Part shown: positions 54,222 to 62,625 of the stretch, piece after piece
Numbering within the stretch: position 1 is the stretch's first letter
Layout: every line of letters starts with the position of its first letter
Origin: Novosphingobium sp. Leaf2
GTDB taxonomy: Bacteria; Pseudomonadota; Alphaproteobacteria; Sphingomonadales; Sphingomonadaceae
Assembly: GCF_001421325.1 (NCBI RefSeq)
Contig: NZ_LMJY01000012.1
Span: 186,001-250,000 of the forward strand
Length of the DNA: 64,000 nt
Direction: 5' to 3'
Notes under the pieces: model-generated
What the model saw: the letters and a program-made list of their open reading frames with translations, nothing else
What the model was told of the DNA's origin: nothing
Databases searched by the model: none
Made by a program: the position numbers and the translations under genes

Positions 54222-57200
54222 ATGTTGCGTGACCGCGATGGCCACGGGTTCATGGGGCTCGACGGCGATCTTGCGCGTCGGATCGCGGCATATGACTGGG
54301 CCGGCACATCAATTGGCAGCATAGCCACCTGGCCCGCCTCCTTGCGCCAGACGGTGGCGATGATGCTGCCCTCGCCCATTCCCCTCGTCCTGCTGTGGGG
54401 CGAAGACGGGGTGATGATCTACAACGATGCCTATGCCGCCTTTGCAGGAGCGCGTGACGGCATCCTGCTCGGCTCCAACGTGCGCGACGGCTGGGATGAA
54501 GTTGCCGACTTCAACGATAACGTGATGCGCGTGGGGCTGGCGGGCAGAACGCTAAGCTACCGAGACCACCTGCTGACCCTGCATCGCCACGGGTATCCCG
54601 AACAGGTCTGGATGAACCTGGACTATTCCCCGGTCCTTGGCGACGACGGGAAGCCGGCGGGGGTGATCGCCATCGTGGTGGAGACCACCCAGGCTGTGCG
54701 CACGCGCGAAGCGCTGGCTCAAAACGAAGCGCGCCTGAGCTTTCTCGACCGGTTGGGGAAGGCGCTTGCCGATTGCGGCGACGCTGACCAGGTGCTGCAG
54801 GTCACCACCCGGATGACGGCGGAACATCTGCATATCCCCAGTTGCGCCTACGCCGACATGGAGGAGGACGGTGACGGATTCACTATCAGAGGCAACTGGC
54901 ATGCGCCGACAATGCCTTCAATCGTCGGGCATTACCGCCTTTCCGCGTTCGGCCGACGCGCGGTAGAGGATCTGGCGGCGGGCAGGCCGCTGATACTGAA
55001 CAACAACGCGCGCGAATTGCCGGACGCGGACGCCGCCACCTTTCAGCAGATGGGCATTGCGGCCACGATCTGCATGCCCCTGATCCGCGATGGTCACCTG
55101 ACCGCGCTGATGGCCTTTCATGACGACAAGCCGCACGCTTGGACGGATTACGAGCTGAGCGTCATCCGCGAGGTCACAGAGCGATCGTGGGCGCATGTTC
55201 AGCGCGTGGCAGCGGAAGGATTGCTGCGCGACCGCGAGCGGTATCACCGCCAGATTCTGGACGGCACCAGTGACTACGGCATCATCGCTGCCGACCTTTC
55301 CGGCAACGTCACCTTGTGGAACGCCGGCGCGACGGCCATGCTGGGATGGACCGAAGCGGAAATGCTTGGCCAACCTATCGACAAGTTCTTTACCCCCGAC
55401 GATCGCGCGTGCGGGCGGCCAGCCGCAAAGCGGATGGAGGCACTTGAACAGGGCCGGGCGCTGGATGCCCGCTGGCACCTGCACAAGTCCGGCAGACAGT
55501 TCTGGGGCCTGAGCGAAATGTCGCCGCTGCGCGATGATACGGGCAAGGCCGTTGGCTTCGTCAAGCTGATCCGGGATCGCACGGATGAGTACGAAGCGCA
55601 GGAAGCCCTGCGCCTGAGCGAAGAGCAATTGCGCCGTGCCCAGGTCGCCGGCGGCGTAGGGCTGTTTTCCGTGGACATCACCGGCAACACCATCCACGGC
55701 ACCGACGAATTCTGCAGGCTGTTCGGCCTGGCACCGAATGCCGCAATGACGCCAGCGGATTTCGAGAACGTCGTCGTTCCCGAGGACCGCCATCTGGTTT
55801 CCACCCAGCAGCGCCGTGCCACCGGGAACGCGGCGCTGGATGTGGAATACCGCATCCGGCGTGCCGATACGGGCGAGGAACGGATCATCGCGCGCAAGGC
55901 CGAATTCGAGATGGGCGCCGACGGCACGCCCTTGCGCCTGATTGGCGTGGCGCAGGACATCACCGAGCGCAGACGCACGCAACTGGCTCTGGAAAAAAGC
56001 GACGCCCGGTTCAGCACCCTTGCCCAGAACATGCCGATCCAGGTGTGGACCGCGCGGGCCGACGGCCTGCTGGACTGGTTCAACGACCGGGTATTTGCCT
56101 ATACCGGCCTCGCGCCCGGCGCGCTGGACGGCATAGGCTGGGCCAGCATCATTCATCCGCAGGATCGCCCGGGTGCAGTCAAGCGATGGGCGCAGTGCGT
56201 TGCCTCCGGCGAAATCTTCGATGCCGAATTGCGGCTGCGCGATCGCGAAGGCAACTATCGGTGGCATTTGTGCCGCGCGCTGCCGTTCACCGATGCGCAT
56301 GGCGATACCGCGGCGTGGGTTGGCACCAACACCGAGATCGAAGCGCAAAAGCAGGCTGAGGCCGCCTATGCGCAGGATCGTGACCGGTTGTGGTCGCTAA
56401 GCCGCGATCTCATGCTGGTGTGCGATTACGCCGGCATCATCACGGCGGTAAACCCATCCGCCGAACGTATGCTCGGCTGGCGAGAAGACGATATGGTCGG
56501 CCAACCGATCGGGTCGTACGTTCACCCCGACGATGTGCCAGCGACCGCAGCCGAAGTCACGAAGCTGTCGGCTGGCATCAAGACTATCGCGTTCGAGAAC
56601 CGCTATCGCACGAACGATGGGGGATATCGGCTGCTTGCGTGGACCGCCGTGCCCGATGATGGCCGCATTCATGCCGTGGGCCGGGACATAACCGAACAGC
56701 GCGCGGTCGAGGATGCGCTGCGGCAAAGCCAGAAGATGGAAGCGGTCGGCCAGCTTACCGGTGGCATCGCACACGATTTCAACAACCTGCTGCAAGGCAT
56801 CACCGGCAGCCTGGACGTGATGGCCGCGCGCCTAAACAAGGGCCGCACCGACGATCTTGTCCGCTGGTTGTCGGGCGCCCGCACTTCGGCGGAGCGGGCA
56901 GCAGCGCTTACCCATCGCCTGCTGGCCTTTTCTCGCCGCCAGCCCCTCGATCCACGCCCAGTGCGCGCCAACCCGTTGATCGCCTCGATGGAGGACATGC
57001 TGCGGCGAACGCTGGATGAGCATATCGAACTGACGTTCGGCCTCGCCGAAGATTTGTGGCTGACGCGTTGCGATCCCAACCAGCTAGAAAGCGCCATCCT
57101 CAACCTCGTCATCAACGCGCGCGATGCCATGCCGGCTGGCGGGAAGCTGTTCATCGAAACAGCCAACACGCACCTGGATAGCCGTTATGGCGCGCTTGCG

Positions 57201-57878
57201 CGGGACGTGAAGCCTGGCGACTATGTGTGCATCGCGATCACTGACACCGGCACTGGTATGGACAGCGACACGGCGGCCCGTGCCTTCGAACCGTTCTTCA
57301 CCACCAAGCCGCTCGGCCAGGGGACGGGGCTTGGCCTTTCGATGATCTACGGCTTTGCCCGCCAGTCCGAAGGCCATGCCCGCATCTATTCAGAGGAGGG
57401 GATCGGCACCACCATCAAGCTGTATCTGCCGCGGTATCACGCCACGGACCAAAACGGGACAGAGGGCGATGCGCAGGAATCGAACACGCAAGCCATGCTC
57501 TCGCCGGTGGGCAGCGGTGAAGTGGTGCTGGTGGTCGAGGACGAGCCGGTCGTGCGCGGCCTGATCATGAACCTGCTGGCCGAGCTTGGCTACCGCGCGA
57601 TCGAGGCCAGCGACGGACCGTCAGGGCTCGCAATTTTGCAATCGGATCAGCGCGTTGACCTGCTGGTTACCGACATCGGCCTGCCCGGCCTTAATGGTCG
57701 TCAAGTGGCTGATGCTGGCCGCGCCGTGCGGCCTGGCCTCAAGGTTCTGTTCATGACCGGCTACGCAGAGAACGCGGCAATGGCTTCAGGCTTTCTTGAG
57801 CTCGGCATGACGATGATCACCAAGCCCTTCGCGATGGAGGTGCTGGCGACCAGGATTCGTGAGATCGTGGAGGGTTGA
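54222..57878 (+). CDS. Hybrid sensor histidine kinase/response regulator (PAS/GAF rich)
   Basis: A 1218-aa cytoplasmic signalling protein. Approximate order: PAS (40-165), GAF (170-325), four PAS domains (325-830), histidine kinase domain with phosphorylated His in GGIAHDFNNLLQG (about H851), ATPase domain (about 940-1085; GTGMDSDTAARAFEPFFTTK and GTGLGLSMIYGFARQ), receiver domain (about 1100-1218) with phospho-acceptor Asp in DLLVTDIGLPG (about D1151). No membrane span or signal peptide is visible. Start ATG 54222 was used; ATG 54252 is possible. It is followed 94 bp later by a single-domain response regulator. The signal is unknown. Confidence 0.92.
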   Translation: MLRDRDGHGFMGLDGDLARRIAAYDWAGTSIGSIATWPASLRQTVAMMLPSPIPLVLLWGEDGVMIYNDAYAAFAGARDGILLGSNVRDGWDEVADFNDNVMRVGLAGRTLSYRDHLLTLHRHGYPEQVWMNLDYSPVLGDDGKPAGVIAIVVETTQAVRTREALAQNEARLSFLDRLGKALADCGDADQVLQVTTRMTAEHLHIPSCAYADMEEDGDGFTIRGNWHAPTMPSIVGHYRLSAFGRRAVEDLAAGRPLILNNNARELPDADAATFQQMGIAATICMPLIRDGHLTALMAFHDDKPHAWTDYELSVIREVTERSWAHVQRVAAEGLLRDRERYHRQILDGTSDYGIIAADLSGNVTLWNAGATAMLGWTEAEMLGQPIDKFFTPDDRACGRPAAKRMEALEQGRALDARWHLHKSGRQFWGLSEMSPLRDDTGKAVGFVKLIRDRTDEYEAQEALRLSEEQLRRAQVAGGVGLFSVDITGNTIHGTDEFCRLFGLAPNAAMTPADFENVVVPEDRHLVSTQQRRATGNAALDVEYRIRRADTGEERIIARKAEFEMGADGTPLRLIGVAQDITERRRTQLALEKSDARFSTLAQNMPIQVWTARADGLLDWFNDRVFAYTGLAPGALDGIGWASIIHPQDRPGAVKRWAQCVASGEIFDAELRLRDREGNYRWHLCRALPFTDAHGDTAAWVGTNTEIEAQKQAEAAYAQDRDRLWSLSRDLMLVCDYAGIITAVNPSAERMLGWREDDMVGQPIGSYVHPDDVPATAAEVTKLSAGIKTIAFENRYRTNDGGYRLLAWTAVPDDGRIHAVGRDITEQRAVEDALRQSQKMEAVGQLTGGIAHDFNNLLQGITGSLDVMAARLNKGRTDDLVRWLSGARTSAERAAALTHRLLAFSRRQPLDPRPVRANPLIASMEDMLRRTLDEHIELTFGLAEDLWLTRCDPNQLESAILNLVINARDAMPAGGKLFIETANTHLDSRYGALARDVKPGDYVCIAITDTGTGMDSDTAARAFEPFFTTKPLGQGTGLGLSMIYGFARQSEGHARIYSEEGIGTTIKLYLPRYHATDQNGTEGDAQESNTQAMLSPVGSGEVVLVVEDEPVVRGLIMNLLAELGYRAIEASDGPSGLAILQSDQRVDLLVTDIGLPGLNGRQVADAGRAVRPGLKVLFMTGYAENAAMASGFLELGMTMITKPFAMEVLATRIREIVEG

Positions 57879-57972
57879 ATGTCCTCTTGCTCACATTTGC
57901 CAGTGCTGCCAATAGCCTGATCTACCTTGCGTCCACCAGGTAACACAAGTGGCGCACCATCGAGGACCGTGA

Positions 57973-58356
57973 ATGTCGGAACAATCATCCAAGTTCGAAG
58001 GAATGCGGGTGCTGGTGGCAGAGGATGAATTCCTCGTCTCCATGCTGCTGGAGGAAATGCTCGACGATCTGGGCTGCACGGTGGTGGGCCCTTACGCCGA
58101 ACTGTCCGCGGCGCTGGAAGGCGTGCGCGCCGCCGAGTTCGACGTGGCCGTGATCGATCTCAACCTTGCCGGCGAAAAGGCCGATCCGATAATCCACGAA
58201 CTGGCCGCCCGCGCAGTGCCCTTCGCGATCGCCAGCGGCGGCTCGGACACGCAGACAGGCCAGACGCCCACGGCGCTGCTCAACAAGCCCTACAGTTCCG
58301 CCGAACTGGAAGAGACTGTCCACGCCCTGCACGCAGCGCTGCGCGGCAACGCCTGA
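57973..58356 (+). CDS. Single-domain response regulator
   Basis: A 127-aa receiver-only protein. The phospho-acceptor is D62 in VAVIDLNLAG, with the acidic pair in VLVAEDEF (E17/D18) and the conserved lysine in LLNKPYS (about K105). With no output domain it probably acts on a partner or as part of a phosphorelay with the hybrid kinase 94 bp upstream. Convergent with tonB. Confidence 0.92.
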   Translation: MSEQSSKFEGMRVLVAEDEFLVSMLLEEMLDDLGCTVVGPYAELSAALEGVRAAEFDVAVIDLNLAGEKADPIIHELAARAVPFAIASGGSDTQTGQTPTALLNKPYSSAELEETVHALHAALRGNA

Positions 58357-58375
58357 GCGCGCGGCGCAGCGCTGT

Positions 58376-59173
58376 TCAAGCCAGCACGAACGGGATGGTC
58401 ACATAGCCCCGCACCATCGTTGCCGCGCCGCCGCTGATCGTGGGTGACCAGCGCCAGCGCCGCACCGCCTGCAAGGCCGCACGATCCAGCCGCTGACTGC
58501 CGCTGCTGGCGGCCAGCTGAATATCCTTTACGCAGCCATCGCTCCCCACCACCACCAGTAGCTTGACGGTGCCCTGCTCGTGCGCGCGCCGGGCATCGAT
58601 GGGATAGACCGGCGGCTTGGCGAACAGCACTTTGCTGGACAGGTCGCCCGCCTCCATCGTCGTTGCCGCAGCTTGTGCGGCGGGAGCCAGTGCCGCCGGC
58701 GCCTGGGTGGGCTTGGCCGGCGTAACGACGGGCGCCGGTGCGGGCGGCGCATCCACCATGATCTGGGTCGGGCCCTGGCTGGGCAAGGCGATCATAGGCT
58801 TTTGCGCAACGGGAGATGCAAGCGCCTCATGCGGCGTGTCCGGCTTTGCCTTCGGCGGCGGGGGTGGCGGCGTGACGTCCAGATCGTGGACGTTCACCAC
58901 CGTGAGCCGGCTGCGCTCTTCATGCGTACCGGCCACGTTCAGCGTCACCAGTCCCGCCGCCATCGCCAGCATCGCCCCGGCCGATCCGATCAGCGCCAGC
59001 GGCCGCGATCCCGCAGACGGGCGATAGACGGCGCGCTGATGATTGACTGGCAACCGCGCGCGCCCGGCTACGCCCGCATGCTGTTCAGCGGTGGGCTGCC
59101 TGGCAACGGGCAGCGCTGTCGGTTCGGGAAGAAGCGGACGCCGATCCAGGGCCGAGGCAGCATGTGTCGCCAA
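58376..59173 (-). CDS. tonB: TonB energy-transducing protein
   Basis: A 265-aa protein with one membrane span near residues 57-82 (PLALIGSAGAMLAMAAGLVTL), a proline-rich spacer (PPPPPPKAKPDTP, about 100-160) and a C-terminal TonB domain (about 185-265: AKPPVYPIDARRAHEQGTVKLL, RRWRWSP). The N-terminal 55 residues before the span are longer than usual. TonB couples the proton-motive force to outer-membrane receptors. It is divergent from the PepSY-DUF2271-DUF4198-apbE operon and close to a TonB-dependent receptor; its exbBD partners are not in the window. Confidence 0.92.
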   Translation of the reverse strand: MATHAASALDRRPLLPEPTALPVARQPTAEQHAGVAGRARLPVNHQRAVYRPSAGSRPLALIGSAGAMLAMAAGLVTLNVAGTHEERSRLTVVNVHDLDVTPPPPPPKAKPDTPHEALASPVAQKPMIALPSQGPTQIMVDAPPAPAPVVTPAKPTQAPAALAPAAQAAATTMEAGDLSSKVLFAKPPVYPIDARRAHEQGTVKLLVVVGSDGCVKDIQLAASSGSQRLDRAALQAVRRWRWSPTISGGAATMVRGYVTIPFVLA

Positions 59174-59197
59174 TTGTAAACTCCGGCTAATCTCTAT

Positions 59198-59212
59198 TGC
59201 GAGTCATTTGCA
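59198..59212. promoter_or_regulatory. Candidate Fur-type site in the tonB/PepSY intergenic region
   Basis: TGCGAGTCATTTGCA is an imperfect palindrome of 7-1-7 (arms TGCGAGT and ATTTGCA, 5 of 7 pairs). It lies 25 bases upstream of tonB and 100 upstream of the PepSY gene, where it could control both. It shares the arm TGCGAGT with the site before the TonB-dependent receptor (62574). Fur sites are weakly conserved across alphaproteobacteria, so this is a candidate only. Confidence 0.45.
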
Positions 59213-59311
59213 TATACATTAGGCAACGGTTCGTCCAGCGGCTTCGCGGCTGGATCGGTGCTCATCGTCCGGCGCGATCGCCGGGCCTGCACTTATGGGG
59301 AAAGTCACATC

Positions 59312-60049
59312 TTGGACGCGGCCGACGCCTTGGAAATACCTGCCGGTGAAGCCCAGCCATCCGCTCATCGTGACGCGGCAAGCCGCGGCACCACCGCGCC
59401 TGCGCGGAAGGCTTCGGGCAAAGCCGCAAAGCGCAAAAACAAGAAGGTCCGCGCCTTCTGGCTAAAGCAGTTGCACACCTGGCACTGGGTCAGCGCGGCG
59501 ATTTCGCTTGCAGCGATGCTCCTGTTCGCGGTGACGGGCATCACCTTGAACCATGCCGCGTCCATCGGCGCGCAGCCGGTCACCACGCAAAGCCATGGCC
59601 GGATCGCCCGGTCGCTGCTGGTGCGGCTGCCCGCCGCCGGCAGCGCCACTGATCCCCTGCCCGCCGATGTCGCCAAGGCCGTCGCCGCCGTCGTCCCGCT
59701 GGACCCGGCAGGACGCGCGGCGGACTGGTCGGCGGATGATGAGGTCTATGTGGCCATGCCGGGGCCGGGCCGCGATGCCTGGGTCACGCTGGACCGAACC
59801 ACCGGAGCGGTTGCCGCCGAAGTGACCGAGCGCGGCTGGATTTCCTACCTCAACGACCTGCACAAGGGCCGCAACACCGGCACCGCGTGGTTCTGGTTCA
59901 TCGATTTCTTCGCCGCCGCCTGCGTGCTGTTCACCCTGACCGGTCTGCTGCTCCTCCAACTTCACGCCCGCCATCGCCCGATGACCTGGCCGCTGGTGGG
60001 CCTCAGCCTGGCCGGCCCGGTGATCCTGGCCATCGTGTTCATCCATTGA
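59312..60049 (+). CDS. PepSY-associated membrane protein of the iron locus
   Basis: A 245-aa inner-membrane protein. After a basic N-terminus (KASGKAAKRKNKKVRAFW) the first span (HTWHWVSAAISLAAMLLFAVTGI) carries the His-Trp pair of the PepSY-TM family; a periplasmic part and two C-terminal spans (about 185-245) follow. Such proteins pass electrons across the membrane in ferric reductases. The start is TTG 59312 after GGGGAAAG; GTG 59258 is possible. It begins the operon with DUF2271, DUF4198 and apbE genes. Confidence 0.82.
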   Translation: MDAADALEIPAGEAQPSAHRDAASRGTTAPARKASGKAAKRKNKKVRAFWLKQLHTWHWVSAAISLAAMLLFAVTGITLNHAASIGAQPVTTQSHGRIARSLLVRLPAAGSATDPLPADVAKAVAAVVPLDPAGRAADWSADDEVYVAMPGPGRDAWVTLDRTTGAVAAEVTERGWISYLNDLHKGRNTGTAWFWFIDFFAAACVLFTLTGLLLLQLHARHRPMTWPLVGLSLAGPVILAIVFIH

Positions 60050-60063
60050 CGAGAAAGCCCGTG

Positions 60064-60567
60064 ATGAAATCATCCTCCCTAACGCCCGCGCTGCCGCTGC
60101 TGGCCACCGGCGCCGTGCTTACCCTTGGCGCAGCCACGCCTGCCCTCGCCGCCTCGGTCACGGTGACCATCCCGCAGGTCAAGGTGGCGGAATATCACCG
60201 CCCCTACGTTGCGGGCTGGATCGAACCGGCGGCCGGCGGCGACGCGCGCACCGTGTTCTTGTGGTACGACGTGAAGAAGCGCGGCAACGAGCCGGGCACC
60301 AAGTGGCTGGCGGACCTGCGCACCTGGTGGCGCAAGGGCGGGCGCGGGCTGAAACTGCCCGCCGACGGCCTTAGCGGCGCGACCCGCGCGCCGGGCACGT
60401 ACACCATCCCGATCCCATCCAACCTACCCAAGGGCCAATACGTCTTCAAGATCGAGGCCGCGCGTGAAACCGGCGGACGCGAACTGGTGTCCGTGCCGTT
60501 CGTCGTGCCCGCCCGTGGCGCTTCGGCGGCGGGACATACCGAACTGGGCGCGGTGACGATCCGCTAG
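60064..60567 (+). CDS. DUF2271 exported protein with a flavinylation motif
   Basis: A 167-aa periplasmic protein with a signal peptide ending in LAASV (about residue 30). The family core has YVAGWIEPAAGGDARTVFLWYD. The motif DGLSGAT (D101-T107) matches the Dxx(S/T)GAT sequence to which ApbE attaches FMN through the threonine, and apbE is two genes downstream. I infer a covalently flavinylated electron carrier that takes electrons from the PepSY protein. ATG 60064 follows GAGAAAG; a GTG three bases earlier is possible. Confidence 0.88.
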   Translation: MKSSSLTPALPLLATGAVLTLGAATPALAASVTVTIPQVKVAEYHRPYVAGWIEPAAGGDARTVFLWYDVKKRGNEPGTKWLADLRTWWRKGGRGLKLPADGLSGATRAPGTYTIPIPSNLPKGQYVFKIEAARETGGRELVSVPFVVPARGASAAGHTELGAVTIR

Positions 60568-60600
60568 GCCTTTCGCTCCATTCCAGAAAGGGGATCATAC

Positions 60601-61515
60601 ATGAGCTTCCGCACACTTCTGCTTGCCGGCGCACTGTCATGCGCGCTGGCGACGCCCGCCCTCGCCCACCGTCAGTGGCTGCTGCCGTCCACCAGCACGT
60701 TGGCCAGCACCGGGGAATACGTCACCATCGACGCGGCGATATCGAACGACCTGTTCTACCCGGACCATTTCGCGATCGATCCCGCGCAAGTGTCGGTCTG
60801 GGCGCCGGACGGCACCAGCGCGCAGATCGAAAACCCCGCCAAGGGGCGCTATCGCGGCACGTTCGACGTGGCGGTGAACAAGGCCGGCACGTGGAAGATC
60901 GGCATGGAGCGGTCGGCCATCATGGGCACGTTCAAAGTAGACGGGCAGGAATGGCGCGTGGGCGGGCGTGGACGCCCGGCTGGTGGCCCCGGCATGGCAC
61001 CGGGTGTGGGCATGCCGTCCGGCCCTGCACCTGCCAACGCCGCCAATGGTGCCGGCCCCGGCTCCGGCCAGCCTCCGCGCATGGTGGCCAGCGTGGCTGA
61101 CATCCCGGCCAACGCCACCGACGTGGCGCTGACCGAAACCCTATCGCGCAACTTCGTGTACGTGACGGCGGGCGAACCGACCAAGCCCGCGCTCACTGGC
61201 AAGGGTCTGGAGTTCGATCCGGTCACCCACCCGGATTCGCTGGTCCAGAACGAGGACGGCCGTTTCCGCTTCCTGATCGACGGCAAACCGGCGGCGGGCG
61301 TGAAGATCACCGTGGTTCCGGGCGGCAAGAAGTACCGCGAGGCTGAGGAAGCGCAGGAACTGACGACCGGGGCCGATGGCACGGTCGCCGTCAAGTGGCC
61401 GGTCGCCGGGTGGTATTGGCTCAACGCCAGCGCGCAGGACACCAAACCTTCGGACAAGCGGGCCAGCACGCGGCGCATGGCCTTCACCACCACGCTGGAA
61501 GTGGTCGCGCCCTGA
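60601..61515 (+). CDS. DUF4198 exported protein
   Basis: A 304-aa periplasmic protein with a signal peptide ending in ALAHRQW (about residue 22). DUF4198 members resemble CbiK/NikK- and carboxypeptidase-regulatory-like folds and occur with metal and iron transport genes. A Gly/Pro-rich spacer (about residues 120-160) splits two beta-rich halves. HRQWLLP at the mature N-terminus is a possible metal-binding site. It lies in the operon after the DUF2271 gene, 33 bp apart; its role is not established. Confidence 0.88.
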   Translation: MSFRTLLLAGALSCALATPALAHRQWLLPSTSTLASTGEYVTIDAAISNDLFYPDHFAIDPAQVSVWAPDGTSAQIENPAKGRYRGTFDVAVNKAGTWKIGMERSAIMGTFKVDGQEWRVGGRGRPAGGPGMAPGVGMPSGPAPANAANGAGPGSGQPPRMVASVADIPANATDVALTETLSRNFVYVTAGEPTKPALTGKGLEFDPVTHPDSLVQNEDGRFRFLIDGKPAAGVKITVVPGGKKYREAEEAQELTTGADGTVAVKWPVAGWYWLNASAQDTKPSDKRASTRRMAFTTTLEVVAP

Positions 61516-61520
61516 AGCCT

Positions 61521-62501
61521 GTGCGCATCGCCGTTCCCGCCGAGATTGACGCAGCCGCGCTCGCCACATGGTCACGCGCTGCGCCTGTCATCACGCTGGA
61601 CGGCGAAACCATGGGGACCACGTGGCGGGTGAACCTCGCCAGCCCGCCGGGTTTTGATGCGGGCGTCCTGTATGCGGCGATCACCGTGCGCCTCGCTGAG
61701 ATCGTGGCGCAGATGAGCCACTGGCAGGCCGATTCCGCACTGGGGTGCTTCAACCGGGCAGCGGCGGGTGCGGAATTCGCAATCGCCCCCGATTTCGCGA
61801 CGGTGATGGAGGCCGCGCTATCCGTCGCCACGCGATCGGGCGGCGCCTTCGACCCCGCTATCGGCGCGATCGTCGATCTGTGGGGGCATGGCCCGGTTCG
61901 CGTCCACCGTGTGCCGACCCCGAACGAATTGGCGGCGGCCATGCAGGCGTCGGGCTTCCGGCGGCTTGCGTATGACCCCGTGCGCCGGATGCTGCGCCAA
62001 CCGGGCGGGCTGCGGCTCGACTTGTCCGGCATAGCCAAGGGCTTTGCGGTCGATGCGCTGGCGGCGCTGCTGCGCGGACATGGGTGTCACCACGCGCTGG
62101 TGGAGATCGGTGGCGAACTCGTCGGGATGGGCCTCAAGCCCGATGGCGATCCGTGGTGGGTGGATCTGGAAACGCCAGTTGCCGGCCTGCCACCCTTGCG
62201 CCTCGCGCTGCATCAATGCGCCGTGGCGACGTCCGGCGATTACGTGCGTGGCTGCCACACGATCGATCCGCTAACCGGCCTGCCGGTTACGCACGCCGCG
62301 TCCGTCAGCGTGGTCCACGATTGCGCCATGCTCGCCGATGCCTGGGCCACCGCGCTGGGCGCTGCACCGCCTGCGGCGATGCAAATCATCGCCACCCGAG
62401 AAAAGCTGTGCGTACGCGCCTTGATCCGTGACACCGGGGTGGTGCGCGAATGGATCAGCCCTGCGCTTGCTGCCCTAATCGAGCCTGCAGCCGCGGTGTG
62501 A
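61521..62501 (+). CDS. apbE: FAD:protein FMN transferase
   Basis: A 326-aa enzyme that attaches FMN to threonine/serine of target proteins. Family features seen are ETMGTTWRVNL, the AIGAIVDLWG segment, the RLDLSGIAKGFAVDAL and EIGGELVGMGLKPDG motifs and TSGDYVRG near the C-terminal part. There is no obvious lipoprotein signal or signal peptide, so maturation of its target may take place in the cytoplasm before export. The GTG 61521 start lies 5 bp after the DUF4198 stop. The likely target is the DUF2271 protein. Confidence 0.92.
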   Translation: MRIAVPAEIDAAALATWSRAAPVITLDGETMGTTWRVNLASPPGFDAGVLYAAITVRLAEIVAQMSHWQADSALGCFNRAAAGAEFAIAPDFATVMEAALSVATRSGGAFDPAIGAIVDLWGHGPVRVHRVPTPNELAAAMQASGFRRLAYDPVRRMLRQPGGLRLDLSGIAKGFAVDALAALLRGHGCHHALVEIGGELVGMGLKPDGDPWWVDLETPVAGLPPLRLALHQCAVATSGDYVRGCHTIDPLTGLPVTHAASVSVVHDCAMLADAWATALGAAPPAAMQIIATREKLCVRALIRDTGVVREWISPALAALIEPAAAV

Positions 62502-62573
62502 GCAGGCTCGACACATCGTGTTCGCAAGAGTTGTGATCAAAAAGCGACAAATGTAAAATTTGACTCTTGCTAC

Positions 62574-62588
62574 TGCGAGTGACTCTCA
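62574..62588 (+). promoter_or_regulatory. Candidate Fur-type site before the TonB-dependent receptor
   Basis: TGCGAGTGACTCTCA is a 7-1-7 palindrome with 6 of 7 arm pairs (TGCGAGT/ACTCTCA), 37 bases before the receptor ATG. A TTGACT at 62560-62565 could be a -35 box overlapping it. It shares TGCGAGT with the site at 59198, and the receptor is expected to be iron-regulated. Confidence 0.5.
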
Positions 62589-62625
62589 ATATCAGCCCGA
62601 TCGTCAGAGCTTCAGAGGGGAAGAC

